Below, in pieces: positions 1 to 8,057 of a stretch of DNA of 42,361 bases (position 1 is the stretch's first letter; every line of letters starts with the position of its first letter). A program made the translations under genes and the position numbers. The stretch covers positions 1 to 42,361 of the forward strand of contig CAJWZE010000010.1 in the NCBI GenBank assembly GCA_913049845.1. The letters run 5' to 3'. The stretch is from an uncultured Cryomorphaceae bacterium (GTDB taxonomy: Bacteria; Bacteroidota; Bacteroidia; Flavobacteriales; Schleiferiaceae). The notes beneath the pieces were generated by a model that did no database searches, was not told where the DNA came from, and worked only from the letters and a program-made list of their open reading frames with translations.

Positions 1-2088
1 TTCCTTAGTATGAAATACTTCATTACCCCAACGATCGAAAACAAAGAATTCGTAGCCTTCAAAGCCGACACCTTTGATTTCTAAACACTCATTTAGCCCG
101 TCACCATCTGGGGTAAACGCTTCCGGTATATAGAGGTAAAAGTCCGTTTCCACGGTAACCGTAATAGTGATTGAATCGATACACCCGAAGTCGCTTGTCA
201 CCACCTGTAAAACTTTATAATCACCCGAGCGTGCAAAATCGTACTCAAACGTTGGTCCAGTCAGAACAACACTGTCAATGTACCATGTCCAACTGACCTC
301 ATTTTGTGCTTTCTCGTTGAATAAAACTCTTAGAGGGACATAAGGATCGTTAAAATACTGAAAACCGGCGCTTGGTTGTGGCATATTGACAGCGAGTACA
401 CTGTCCATAAATAGTTCACCACATCCATCAGTTAAAGAGAATGTGTAAAATGATGAGTCCGTAATCGGCAATACTGTCCTAGGAATGTTGTTTGTCAAGT
501 TATCTAGCCACGTGAATACAACCGGATCTTCTCCACCGTAATAATATGGCACCAACATCGCAGAATCTCCCGGACATACTCGCACTGTATCTTTTTCGTA
601 TACAATCGGCTCGTATGGCTCAACAAAAAGATCCTGCTGTAATAATAGAGTGTCTCCACATTCGTCATAGAGTGTAAAGAATACCGTGGTATCTGTATTG
701 ACTTCTACATATCTAGTAAAGGTTATGGACGAATCTCCATGCCAAAATCCATAATAGTCTCCTTCGTGCGAACTCAAAAGAACAGAAAGTTGAATACTGT
801 CCCCCGGACAACTCACACTATCCGTTGTAGACGGTAATATCAACTCGCCAATCAAAGAATCCTTATCCCTAATGTAGTATGGAAAGCGACGAACAGGGTA
901 ATTGTAACAATCCGTGTATATATAATCTTGAATAATGACCAAGGTATCTATACCCTCAACAAGGTTATCATCGTACGCCCAAAATGTCAAAGTATCCGAA
1001 GTTTCACCAGGTGATAAGGTGATGGTATCTGGTAGTGTGGAGAAATCTAACCCTTCAATGACCGTACTTAATAGCGTGTCTACAGCAATCGGAATCTTCA
1101 TCTCTACGCTTAGGTTTACAGACCTAGAAAAAATAATATGGTTCTCATTACATCCCTCAACGATATAGTTATCATTAAAAGTATTTCCAACGTTCGTTGT
1201 ATCCACTACAGTAATCTCAGGACCTTTTAAGGAGCTCTGTTCTAAGAATACAGCAGAACTCAATGCATTATCACTGACATTGGAGAGCTTTAGTCGAATG
1301 GTGTACCATCCTCCACACTCCACCTCTGCCTTAGCAGTAAACTTGTCCGTGTAACCATCGAGTGTGGTGATGGAGCCGTTCGAAGCATTGTAATAAGTAC
1401 TGTGAGCGACAAAGTTTGGATTCGCAGAGGTACAGTTTGAGGCCGGATACGACCCAGAAGGGCTCCCAGAATTAATCGTATTTACTGCAATAGGTATAAT
1501 TGTTCCAGGGATGGTAGCAATATTACGGACTATGGTTTGTCCCGTAGGTGCAGTAGTACCATTGATGTAGCTTCCCTCCAAAAAGAAGCCAAAAACATCG
1601 TTAAAGTTGGAGCAGGTATATCCGTCATATTCGTGTGAACCGAAGCAGTAATTAAAGGAAATACTATCGGATTGGGCGATAAAGCTAAATTCGATTTCAA
1701 CCATATCCTTAATGGCATACCCTGAACTACCCAACTGTGTAAGTACACTGGCCAATTCTGTATCTGTAAAGGTCACATTGTTACCCGCGCCATTGGTGGA
1801 GGCAATAACGTCACTTGCGTTCTGTGCAGCAACCATGACAATCCCGCTTTGAATCGGAAAAGTAGTATCGTTCGACTGGAAATAACCAATCTGGTTTGTT
1901 GCCGACTGAGTTAGAGGCAATCCATTCTGGCCTGAATTATAAATGGACAACGTAGAGTCTACCAAGATGTTGGCTGCCATCCAATACGGTTTATTATAAT
2001 TTCCGCTTGAGCTAACCGTCATGCTAGGGGTTTGGGCGGAAACAAAGTACCCGATGAACAGTAAAAAGATGACCAATATCTTCCGCAT
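1..2088 (-). CDS. Choice-of-anchor L, T9SS type B sorting-domain surface protein (3' end cut by window edge)
   Basis: Reading the minus strand from the ATG at 2088-2086 gives an uninterrupted frame to base 1 (696 residues), so only the extreme C-terminus is missing. It opens with a Sec signal peptide (MRKILVIFLLFIGYFVSAQ). Residues about 20-260 resemble the choice-of-anchor L domain (YCFGSHEYDGYTCSNFNDVFGFF; paired Cys and many Ser/Asn). Several Cys-containing Ig/PKD-like segments follow, of the 'CPGDSA' kind. Residues 657-696 are a classic gliding-motility-associated C-terminal (type B) domain: AFTPDGDGLNECLEI, then a DRWGNEVF element. Proteins with this domain are exported across the outer membrane by the T9SS and stay at the surface or are released. 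SprA, encoded in this window, is part of that machinery. The specific function (adhesin or other) cannot be told from the sequence. The adjacent M20 gene is divergent. Confidence 0.85.
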   Translation of the reverse strand, partial: MRKILVIFLLFIGYFVSAQTPSMTVSSSGNYNKPYWMAANILVDSTLSIYNSGQNGLPLTQSATNQIGYFQSNDTTFPIQSGIVMVAAQNASDVIASTNGAGNNVTFTDTELASVLTQLGSSGYAIKDMVEIEFSFIAQSDSISFNYCFGSHEYDGYTCSNFNDVFGFFLEGSYINGTTAPTGQTIVRNIATIPGTIIPIAVNTINSGSPSGSYPASNCTSANPNFVAHSTYYNASNGSITTLDGYTDKFTAKAEVECGGWYTIRLKLSNVSDNALSSAVFLEQSSLKGPEITVVDTTNVGNTFNDNYIVEGCNENHIIFSRSVNLSVEMKIPIAVDTLLSTVIEGLDFSTLPDTITLSPGETSDTLTFWAYDDNLVEGIDTLVIIQDYIYTDCYNYPVRRFPYYIRDKDSLIGELILPSTTDSVSCPGDSIQLSVLLSSHEGDYYGFWHGDSSITFTRYVEVNTDTTVFFTLYDECGDTLLLQQDLFVEPYEPIVYEKDTVRVCPGDSAMLVPYYYGGEDPVVFTWLDNLTNNIPRTVLPITDSSFYTFSLTDGCGELFMDSVLAVNMPQPSAGFQYFNDPYVPLRVLFNEKAQNEVSWTWYIDSVVLTGPTFEYDFARSGDYKVLQVVTSDFGCIDSITITVTVETDFYLYIPEAFTPDGDGLNECLEIKGVGFEGYEFFVFDRWGNEVFHTKE

Positions 2089-2140
2089 TCCCGAATATAG
2101 AAAAATCCCCCGTTATAAGCCGAAGTTCGTTTGGCACGAT

Positions 2141-2148
2141 TAACTTTG
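2141..2148 (+). promoter_or_regulatory. Putative -7 box (TAACTTTG) of the M20 peptidase operon
   Basis: TAACTTTG fits the Bacteroidota -7 consensus TAnnTTTG exactly. It lies 27 bases before the ATG at 2176, which leaves a leader of about 20 bases. No TTG/TTTG -33 element is visible at the usual spacing, so the assignment rests on one box. It argues against a start at the upstream in-frame TTG (2131), because that codon would lie before the transcript begins. Confidence 0.45.
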
Positions 2149-2175
2149 GAGAACAATCAAATTAGCGACTTATAC

Positions 2176-3555
2176 ATGGACCCTAAATCCTTTATCGAAA
2201 GCAATAAAGATCGGCTACTCAAAGAACTGTTTGAGCTCTTGAGAATCCCTTCAATTTCTGCTGATCCGGCCTACAACGAAGATGTTGCGAAATGTGCTAC
2301 GGCTATTCAAGGGCATATGTCGACACTTGGACTAGAAAATGTGGAGGTCTTCCAGACCAGAGGACACCCTATTGTTTATGGAGAATGTATAGTAGACCCA
2401 TCTTTACCTACAGTTTTAGTGTACGGTCATTATGACGTACAACCAGCAGATCCGCACGAACTATGGGATACGGATCCATTCGAGCCCGTAATTAAGAAAA
2501 CTGAGATTCATCCGGAAGGTGCCATCTTTGCCCGTGGTGCTTGTGACGATAAAGGTCAGATGTTCATGCATCTTAAAGCTTTTGAAATTTTGAAAGCTAA
2601 TGGCGATGCTCCTTGCAATATCAAATTCATGATTGAAGGTGAGGAAGAAGTAGGTTCAATAAACCTTGAACCATTCATCAAAGAACACAAAGAAAAATTA
2701 GCATGTGATGTCATTCTCATCTCTGATACAGGAATGATTGCCAACGACGTCCCATCCATTACAACAGGACTTCGCGGTTTGAGCTATGTTGAAGTAGAAG
2801 TTACTGGACCAAACCGCGACCTTCACTCAGGGCTTTACGGTGGCGCAGTTGCTAACCCGTTAAATATTCTTGCACAAATGATTGGATCATTGCACGACAA
2901 AAATGGCGCAATCACCGTTGAAGGGTTCTACGATGGTGTTGAAATAGTAAGTGATGAGGGACGTGCTTTAATGGCAAAAGCACCGTTCTCGCAAGAGGCG
3001 TTCAATGACTCTATTGCCATTCCTTCTGGTCAAGGCGAAAAAGGCTACACTACTCCTGAGCGCACATCAATCCGACCGACATTAGACGTGAATGGAATGT
3101 GGGGTGGTTATATCGGAGAAGGTGCTAAAACTGTGATCCCTTCTAAGGCCTATGCAAAAATCAGCATGCGTTTAGTTCCTGGGCAAGACCCGGACGATAT
3201 CACTGAGAAATTCACCCAGCACTTTAAGGCGATTGCACCGAATAGTGTTAGTGTCAAAATCACACCGCACCACGGTGGATTACCGTATGTAACGCATACT
3301 TCCGATCCTGCTTATCAGAGTGCTTCAAAGGCATATAAAACTACCTTCGGGGTGCCAGCTTTGCCTGTTCGTTCCGGAGGCTCCATTCCTATTGTAGCAC
3401 TATTCGAACAAGTACTAGGTGCGAAAAGTATTCTAATGGGCTTTGGTCTTGATTCAGATGCCATCCATAGTCCTAACGAGCACTACGGCGTATTTAACTA
3501 CTTCAAAGGAATAGAAACCATTCCTTACTTCTATAAGTACTACGCGCAAAAGTAA
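2176..3555 (+). CDS. M20 family dipeptidase/metallopeptidase
   Basis: Encodes a 459-residue cytoplasmic di-zinc aminoacylase/peptidase of the M20 (carnosinase/CPG2-like) family, which cleaves dipeptides or short peptides. Visible metal and catalytic motifs are GHYDVQP (His85, Asp87), RGACDDKGQM (Asp124/Asp125), EGEEEVGS (Glu156-Glu157 region), SDTG (Asp184) and a C-terminal GLDSDAIHSPNE, where His is a likely ligand. The frame is open further upstream to a TTG at 2131. I chose the ATG at 2176 because the family starts near MDPKSFIESN and a -7 box overlaps the upstream stretch. It is the first gene of a tight plus-strand run: the next ATG is one base after its stop. There is no signal peptide. 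Substrate is not predictable beyond peptide-like amides. Confidence 0.9.
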   Translation: MDPKSFIESNKDRLLKELFELLRIPSISADPAYNEDVAKCATAIQGHMSTLGLENVEVFQTRGHPIVYGECIVDPSLPTVLVYGHYDVQPADPHELWDTDPFEPVIKKTEIHPEGAIFARGACDDKGQMFMHLKAFEILKANGDAPCNIKFMIEGEEEVGSINLEPFIKEHKEKLACDVILISDTGMIANDVPSITTGLRGLSYVEVEVTGPNRDLHSGLYGGAVANPLNILAQMIGSLHDKNGAITVEGFYDGVEIVSDEGRALMAKAPFSQEAFNDSIAIPSGQGEKGYTTPERTSIRPTLDVNGMWGGYIGEGAKTVIPSKAYAKISMRLVPGQDPDDITEKFTQHFKAIAPNSVSVKITPHHGGLPYVTHTSDPAYQSASKAYKTTFGVPALPVRSGGSIPIVALFEQVLGAKSILMGFGLDSDAIHSPNEHYGVFNYFKGIETIPYFYKYYAQK

Positions 3556-3556
3556 A

Positions 3557-5575
3557 ATGCCCAAGAATAGGCTCTCTAAATCTAAAAGTCTATACCTGCA
3601 GCAACATGCAGGTAACCCTGTTCACTGGCAAATGTGGTCGAGTGATTTATTAAGCGATAATTCTTCTGAAAACAAATTGATGATTATCTCGATAGGTTAT
3701 TCCTCCTGCCATTGGTGCCACGTAATGGAGGAAGAAAGCTTTGAAAATCATGATGTAGCTAAACTGATGAACACTCACTTTTGCGCTGTTAAAGTCGATC
3801 GTGAAGAACGACCGGATATCGACGCCCGTTATATGAATGCACTACAGATAATGACAGGGACAGGAGGTTGGCCGTTAAATATCATCGCACTTCCTGATGG
3901 AACACCGGTTTATGGAGGTACCTATTTTTCTCGGAAAGATTGGATGACTGTATTGACACAGGTTGCTGATTTATGGCAAACGGAAACAGAGCAGGTGCTT
4001 TCTTATGGCGCACAAATGCGAGAAGGGTTAGAGCAGATGATTGAATTGACCCTTAAGACGCAACCAAATTCCTTTCACACACAAGATTTCGAGGATGTTG
4101 TTGGGTTTTGGATGCGCACCATTGACCCAGTGAACGGCGGACCAAATGGCGCACCTAAGTTTCCTCTACCCTCAAATTATGCCTTCCTCTTGGATTATGC
4201 ATACCATACTAATGACTCTAAAGTTCTCGATTATTGTCTGCTTAGTTTAGAAAAAATGGCGCTGGGTGGTATTTTTGACTGGTTGCACGGGGGCATTACC
4301 AGATACAGTACAGACAGATTCTGGAAGGTGCCACATTTTGAAAAAATGCTGTACGATAACGGTCAAATCATGGGGGTTTTTGCTAAAGCATTTCGTGCCT
4401 CAACAAAAACTATCTTTTATACTGCAGCAACGTCTGTAGCTCAGTTTCTAGAATCTGAGATGAAACTTTCGAATGGGTTATATGCTAGTGCATTGGATGC
4501 AGATTCTACTACACCCGAGCACGCTCGAGAAGAAGGTGGATATTACACATGGACCTCAATAGAATTAGATAACCTCGAACTCGAAGAAAGGACTCTTTTT
4601 AATGACTATTTCGATATTACCCCCTATTCGGCCCGAGAAGGAAAATATATTTTACACCGCACACACGGATTAGATTTTCATTGCAAACAATGGGGCATCT
4701 CAATCACCAAAGGACTACAATTAGAAAACTCCTGGCATAAGACCTTGAAAAATGCCTCGAATGAGCGAATTCAAACGCATACTAAGCCCGTTAGAGACGA
4801 CAAGGCTTTATGCACCTGGAACGCCCAGTTAATATTGGGCTACTTCGAATTACACCTTGCCGCACCACAGGAAGGCTATATGGAAAAAGCGCTCGAATTA
4901 CTTAGCGCTATGAAAGAGCATATTTTGAAGGAAAGTACTATATTACACGAGTTCGGTGGTAATCAAGGATTTCTTGACGATCATGCTACCTTAGGCCTGG
5001 CCCTTCTCAAAGGATATGCATTAACGGGCAACGAAGACTATGTACTTGATGCACAAAAAGTCGCAGCCATTATTGATGCGAAGTTTTATAAAGAAGAGAG
5101 CAACTTCTATTTGTATGCTACCGGTGGTGATAATGCCTGGGAAGAAGTCATTGAAATTGAGGACAATGTCATCCCAAGCGCAAATTCTTACACCGCACAA
5201 TTCTTTTATGAACTCGGCTGCTATTCAGGGAAACGTAGCTGGATAAATCGCAGCACTGAAATGATAGAATCTATTCACGGAAAGGTCTTTAAGCACGGAC
5301 AAAACTTTTCCAATTGGCTTACCCTTGCACTGATGCAATGCTATGGCTCAAAGGAATTGGTCGTTGTTGGACCAAAGGCGCGGGAACTTTTAGGGGAATT
5401 GACAGAGAAAAACTATCGACCAAATACCATCTTTCTACAGAGTGAGCGAGATGGAAGATTACCCCTCACTCTAAACCGATTGAGTGATACATTAAAAATC
5501 TTCGTATGTGAAAATGGCGCTTGCAATCTACCTACCTCATCTTTAGAAGAAGCTGAGAAACTATGGAAGTTATAG
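3557..5575 (+). CDS. Thioredoxin domain-containing protein, YyaL/SPATA20-like (DUF255)
   Basis: A 672-residue protein of the family that joins an N-terminal DUF255 thioredoxin-like domain to an (alpha/alpha)6 barrel resembling N-acylglucosamine 2-epimerase or glycosidase folds. The family signature SCHWCHVMEEESF is at residues 50-62, giving a CHWC pair at Cys51 and Cys54, followed by VDREERPDID and the GTGGWPLN and PHFEKMLYDNGQ motifs typical of these proteins. The length is normal. No signal peptide, so cytoplasmic. The cellular role of the family is not settled. The gene follows the M20 gene by one base, and its last 13 bases overlap the reconstructed start of tag, so the three are probably co-transcribed. 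Confidence 0.9.
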   Translation: MPKNRLSKSKSLYLQQHAGNPVHWQMWSSDLLSDNSSENKLMIISIGYSSCHWCHVMEEESFENHDVAKLMNTHFCAVKVDREERPDIDARYMNALQIMTGTGGWPLNIIALPDGTPVYGGTYFSRKDWMTVLTQVADLWQTETEQVLSYGAQMREGLEQMIELTLKTQPNSFHTQDFEDVVGFWMRTIDPVNGGPNGAPKFPLPSNYAFLLDYAYHTNDSKVLDYCLLSLEKMALGGIFDWLHGGITRYSTDRFWKVPHFEKMLYDNGQIMGVFAKAFRASTKTIFYTAATSVAQFLESEMKLSNGLYASALDADSTTPEHAREEGGYYTWTSIELDNLELEERTLFNDYFDITPYSAREGKYILHRTHGLDFHCKQWGISITKGLQLENSWHKTLKNASNERIQTHTKPVRDDKALCTWNAQLILGYFELHLAAPQEGYMEKALELLSAMKEHILKESTILHEFGGNQGFLDDHATLGLALLKGYALTGNEDYVLDAQKVAAIIDAKFYKEESNFYLYATGGDNAWEEVIEIEDNVIPSANSYTAQFFYELGCYSGKRSWINRSTEMIESIHGKVFKHGQNFSNWLTLALMQCYGSKELVVVGPKARELLGELTEKNYRPNTIFLQSERDGRLPLTLNRLSDTLKIFVCENGACNLPTSSLEEAEKLWKL

Positions 5576-6138
5576 ATTCTCGATGTCCTTGGTGAAACGG
5601 TTCTGATTGTTATCAGGCATACCATAATTTAGAATGGGGACTTACAGTACGAGACGAGCAAAAGATGTTTGAGCTCCTTATTCTAGAAACTTTCCAAGCA
5701 AGACTTAATTGGATTACTATTTTAAACAAGCGGGATAATTTTCGCGAAGCCTTTTTCAATTTTGATGTAGATAAAATCGCTCAAATGGATGAAGACGATA
5801 TCGCTTATTTGATGCAAAATGCGGGAATCATACGAAACAGGCAAAAAATCAGAGCTGCTCTTCATAATGCTCATATGCTTAAAGGTGTGCACGATCGCGA
5901 CAAACGACTTGTAGAAATTCTTTGGAGTTATTTGGACGGAAAGCCCCTAGATATGAAGCGAACTTCTATTGAAGAACTGCCTGCCGTAAAGGCCTTATCG
6001 GTAAAAATTTTCGAAGACCTGAAGAAACTAGGATTTAAATCTATCGGTCCAAAAACGGTATATGCACATATGCAGGCCAGCGGAAAGGTTAATGATCATC
6101 TCGTAAGCTGTCCCGCTTACGACGATTGTCTAGAATAA
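5563..6138 (+). pseudogene. tag: DNA-3-methyladenine glycosylase I with in-frame TGA at codon 11 (nonsense-interrupted or recoded tag)
   Basis: Read from ATG 5563, the frame gives MEVIDSRCPW, then TGA (5593-5595), then NGSDCYQAYHNLEWG, and continues open to TAA at 6138. Together this matches Tag (about 190 aa), which excises 3-methyladenine in base excision repair. Cys8 and His21 have the 13-residue spacing of E. coli Cys4/His17, and the C-terminal NDHLVSC supplies the other zinc ligands. Glu42 and Trp50 correspond to E. coli Glu38/Trp46. Between the TGA and ATG 5665 there is no in-frame ATG, GTG or TTG. Initiation at 5665 would therefore give 157 residues lacking two zinc ligands and both pocket tyrosines (17, 20). 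The usual QAGLSW reads QARLNW here, a sign of drift. Most simply it is a recent nonsense mutation or a sequence error; readthrough is an alternative. Confidence 0.75.
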
Positions 6139-6801
6139 TTTCTTGGTTGATTTAAGGGCTACGAAATCCTTGAGGTATAAGGGCTCGAAATAAGCCACAT
6201 CTTCTTTCACCATGGAAGATGTATACAAGAAGGTTGCCATATCCTTTGCGCTTGGGTATGAGTTCTCAGCATAGGACCAGTGGGGATTAACATGCAATTG
6301 ACTCACTTTTTCAGCAGCATCGCCAATTACTTGTACTGACTGCTTAGCCAAATGCGGCCATGAATTTTCCGTAACGACAAGGGCTTCAACTTCAGAAGCC
6401 TTATGAAACACACCTTCGTTACGAACCCAATGTTGCGCGAATACCTCATCTCTACGCGCATCAATAACCGTAATAACATCATCTACATTTATATGGCTCA
6501 TATCAAAACATCCCAGCGTTGGGAGGCTGTATAAAGGCAACTTCGCTGCATAGCAAATACCCTTAGCTGCACTTACACCTATCCGTAAACCTGTGTAAGA
6601 ACCGGGGCCTTTACCAACGCATACCCCTTGGATGTCTGAAAAAGCAACACCGGCAGATTGCATACATTTTTGCACAATTAGGTGCAGTCGCTCACCGTGA
6701 ACGAATTTATCTGCACGTTCTGCGCTCCGGGCAATCACCCGACTATCAGAAACGATCGCAACACTGCAATTCTTTGTTGCTGTTTCTATGCAGAGAATCA
6801 T
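6130..6801 (-). CDS. tsaB: tRNA threonylcarbamoyladenosine biosynthesis protein TsaB
   Basis: 223 residues with the ASKHA-fold signature of TsaB: MILCIETATKNCSVAI at the N-terminus and GKGPGSYTGLRIG at residues 63-75. TsaB is the scaffold partner of TsaD (and TsaE) in making the t6A37 modification of ANN-decoding tRNAs, in the cytoplasm. Length and N-terminal half are typical. The C-terminal half is divergent, as is usual in the family. Its ATG overlaps the stop of the HlyD-type adaptor gene (ATGA), indicating translational coupling. Its 3' end overlaps the convergent tag frame by 9 bases, with no room for a terminator. Confidence 0.92.
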   Translation of the reverse strand: MILCIETATKNCSVAIVSDSRVIARSAERADKFVHGERLHLIVQKCMQSAGVAFSDIQGVCVGKGPGSYTGLRIGVSAAKGICYAAKLPLYSLPTLGCFDMSHINVDDVITVIDARRDEVFAQHWVRNEGVFHKASEVEALVVTENSWPHLAKQSVQVIGDAAEKVSQLHVNPHWSYAENSYPSAKDMATFLYTSSMVKEDVAYFEPLYLKDFVALKSTKKLF

Positions 6802-8045
6802 TTTTCTTCTTTGGATTTTATCGAAGCGCCGTTTTTGAGTTCTCTTGATACTGCGCTGTAGGGACCAACGACTATAGCTGTACTGTCCTCTACTCTCTCA
6901 AGTATGATGTATTCATCGTCTTGAATACCACTCTTGACTACCTGGACGCTAACCTTGCCTCTTTGCGGTACGAAAACCACCTCGAAACTTTCGTCTAAGT
7001 CCTCTGAGGAACCGTATCGCTTCGCAGTTGTACTAGTATCCTTACGTACTGAAACCGCTTGTATTGGTGCCACTAGTGCGCCTTTAACCTTGTTCGTTAT
7101 GATCTCAACGGTTGCAGTCATTCCAGGACGAAACGGATTTGCACCGTAGGTAGAACTCAGGTGTTCATAGCTGCTGTTGAGAATGCGAATCTTAACCTCA
7201 AAATTTGTCACCTGATCGGCCGAAGCACCAAGAGCAAGGTTTGCACTATTGGCAATTTCACTTACTATACCCTCGAATTTTTCACCCAAGTAGGCATCTA
7301 ACTCAATGTAGGCCGTATCGCCAAGCATTAATTTTACAATGTCATTCTCATTGACCTCAACCAGAACTTCCATCGTATCTAGCTCAGCAATCCTTAGCAT
7401 TTCAGTTCCTGTCATCGTGGCTGTTCCCACCACACGTTCGCCAAGCTCAACATTTAACTGAGTAACTGTACCCGATATTGGAGCGACAATAGCGGTACGC
7501 TTTAAATTCTTATACGCTTCGTCAAGATTTGCCTCAGCACTGTGGAGGTTGTATTGCGCACTCTCTTGTTGCAATTCAGCCACGGTGATTGCACGTTGTG
7601 CAGCATCAAACTCCTGCTGAGAAATAGCGCCCTTCTCAAATAAGACTTTATTTCTATCCCACAATTTATTCGCTTCTATTAAAGTGGCCTTACTCTGTGC
7701 TAAGCTTGCTTTCGCACTATTTACTGCCGCACGAGACCTAGTAATGGCACTCTCATAAAGATCTGGGTTAATTTTAACTAAGAGTGTTCCTTCTTCTACA
7801 TATTGACCGTCTACCACATTGACCTCGGTTATTTCACCACTAACTTCAGGGCTCATCTTTACCTCGACCTCCGGTTGAATTTTACCACTTGCTGTTACAG
7901 ATTCTACAACAGTCCTCTTGTGAACATAACCTATCTCTACCTCTATGGCATTAGAGTTAGAATCTATCCAACCTTGCTTTTTTGCGACAATCACCATGAA
8001 AATCAGCAAAACAACGGGAACGATAATTTTATAATTCATTTTCAT
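6798..8045 (-). CDS. HlyD/MacA-type efflux periplasmic adaptor subunit
   Basis: 415 residues of a membrane-fusion/adaptor protein that links an inner-membrane exporter to a TolC-like channel. An N-terminal membrane anchor spans residues about 5-21. A barrel-sandwich half-motif (MSPEVSGEITEVNVVDGQYV) follows, then a coiled-coil hairpin from about 100 to 180, rich in Ala/Gln/Glu with repeated ANLDEA-like heptads. The second lipoyl half is APISGTVTQLNVELGERV. After it come beta-barrel and membrane-proximal domains with FRPGMTATVEI. The layout resembles MacA-like adaptors of MacB-type ABC or RND pumps. It lies between a tolC-like gene (12 bases upstream) and tsaB. No pump gene is in the window, so the exported substrate is unknown. 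Confidence 0.88.
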   Translation of the reverse strand: MKMNYKIIVPVVLLIFMVIVAKKQGWIDSNSNAIEVEIGYVHKRTVVESVTASGKIQPEVEVKMSPEVSGEITEVNVVDGQYVEEGTLLVKINPDLYESAITRSRAAVNSAKASLAQSKATLIEANKLWDRNKVLFEKGAISQQEFDAAQRAITVAELQQESAQYNLHSAEANLDEAYKNLKRTAIVAPISGTVTQLNVELGERVVGTATMTGTEMLRIAELDTMEVLVEVNENDIVKLMLGDTAYIELDAYLGEKFEGIVSEIANSANLALGASADQVTNFEVKIRILNSSYEHLSSTYGANPFRPGMTATVEIITNKVKGALVAPIQAVSVRKDTSTTAKRYGSSEDLDESFEVVFVPQRGKVSVQVVKSGIQDDEYIILERVEDSTAIVVGPYSAVSRELKNGASIKSKEEK

Positions 8046-8057
8046 GGTTAGCGGTGT

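Noticed and set aside
2131-2175. In-frame N-terminal extension of the M20 peptidase from a TTG
   Set aside because: The stretch contains a consensus -7 box and no family sequence; ATG 2176 fits the family start.
5593-5595. TGA reassigned to Trp or another amino acid genome-wide
   Set aside because: TGA ends the HlyD-type adaptor and DUF420 genes cleanly at overlapping starts, so it is a functional stop here.
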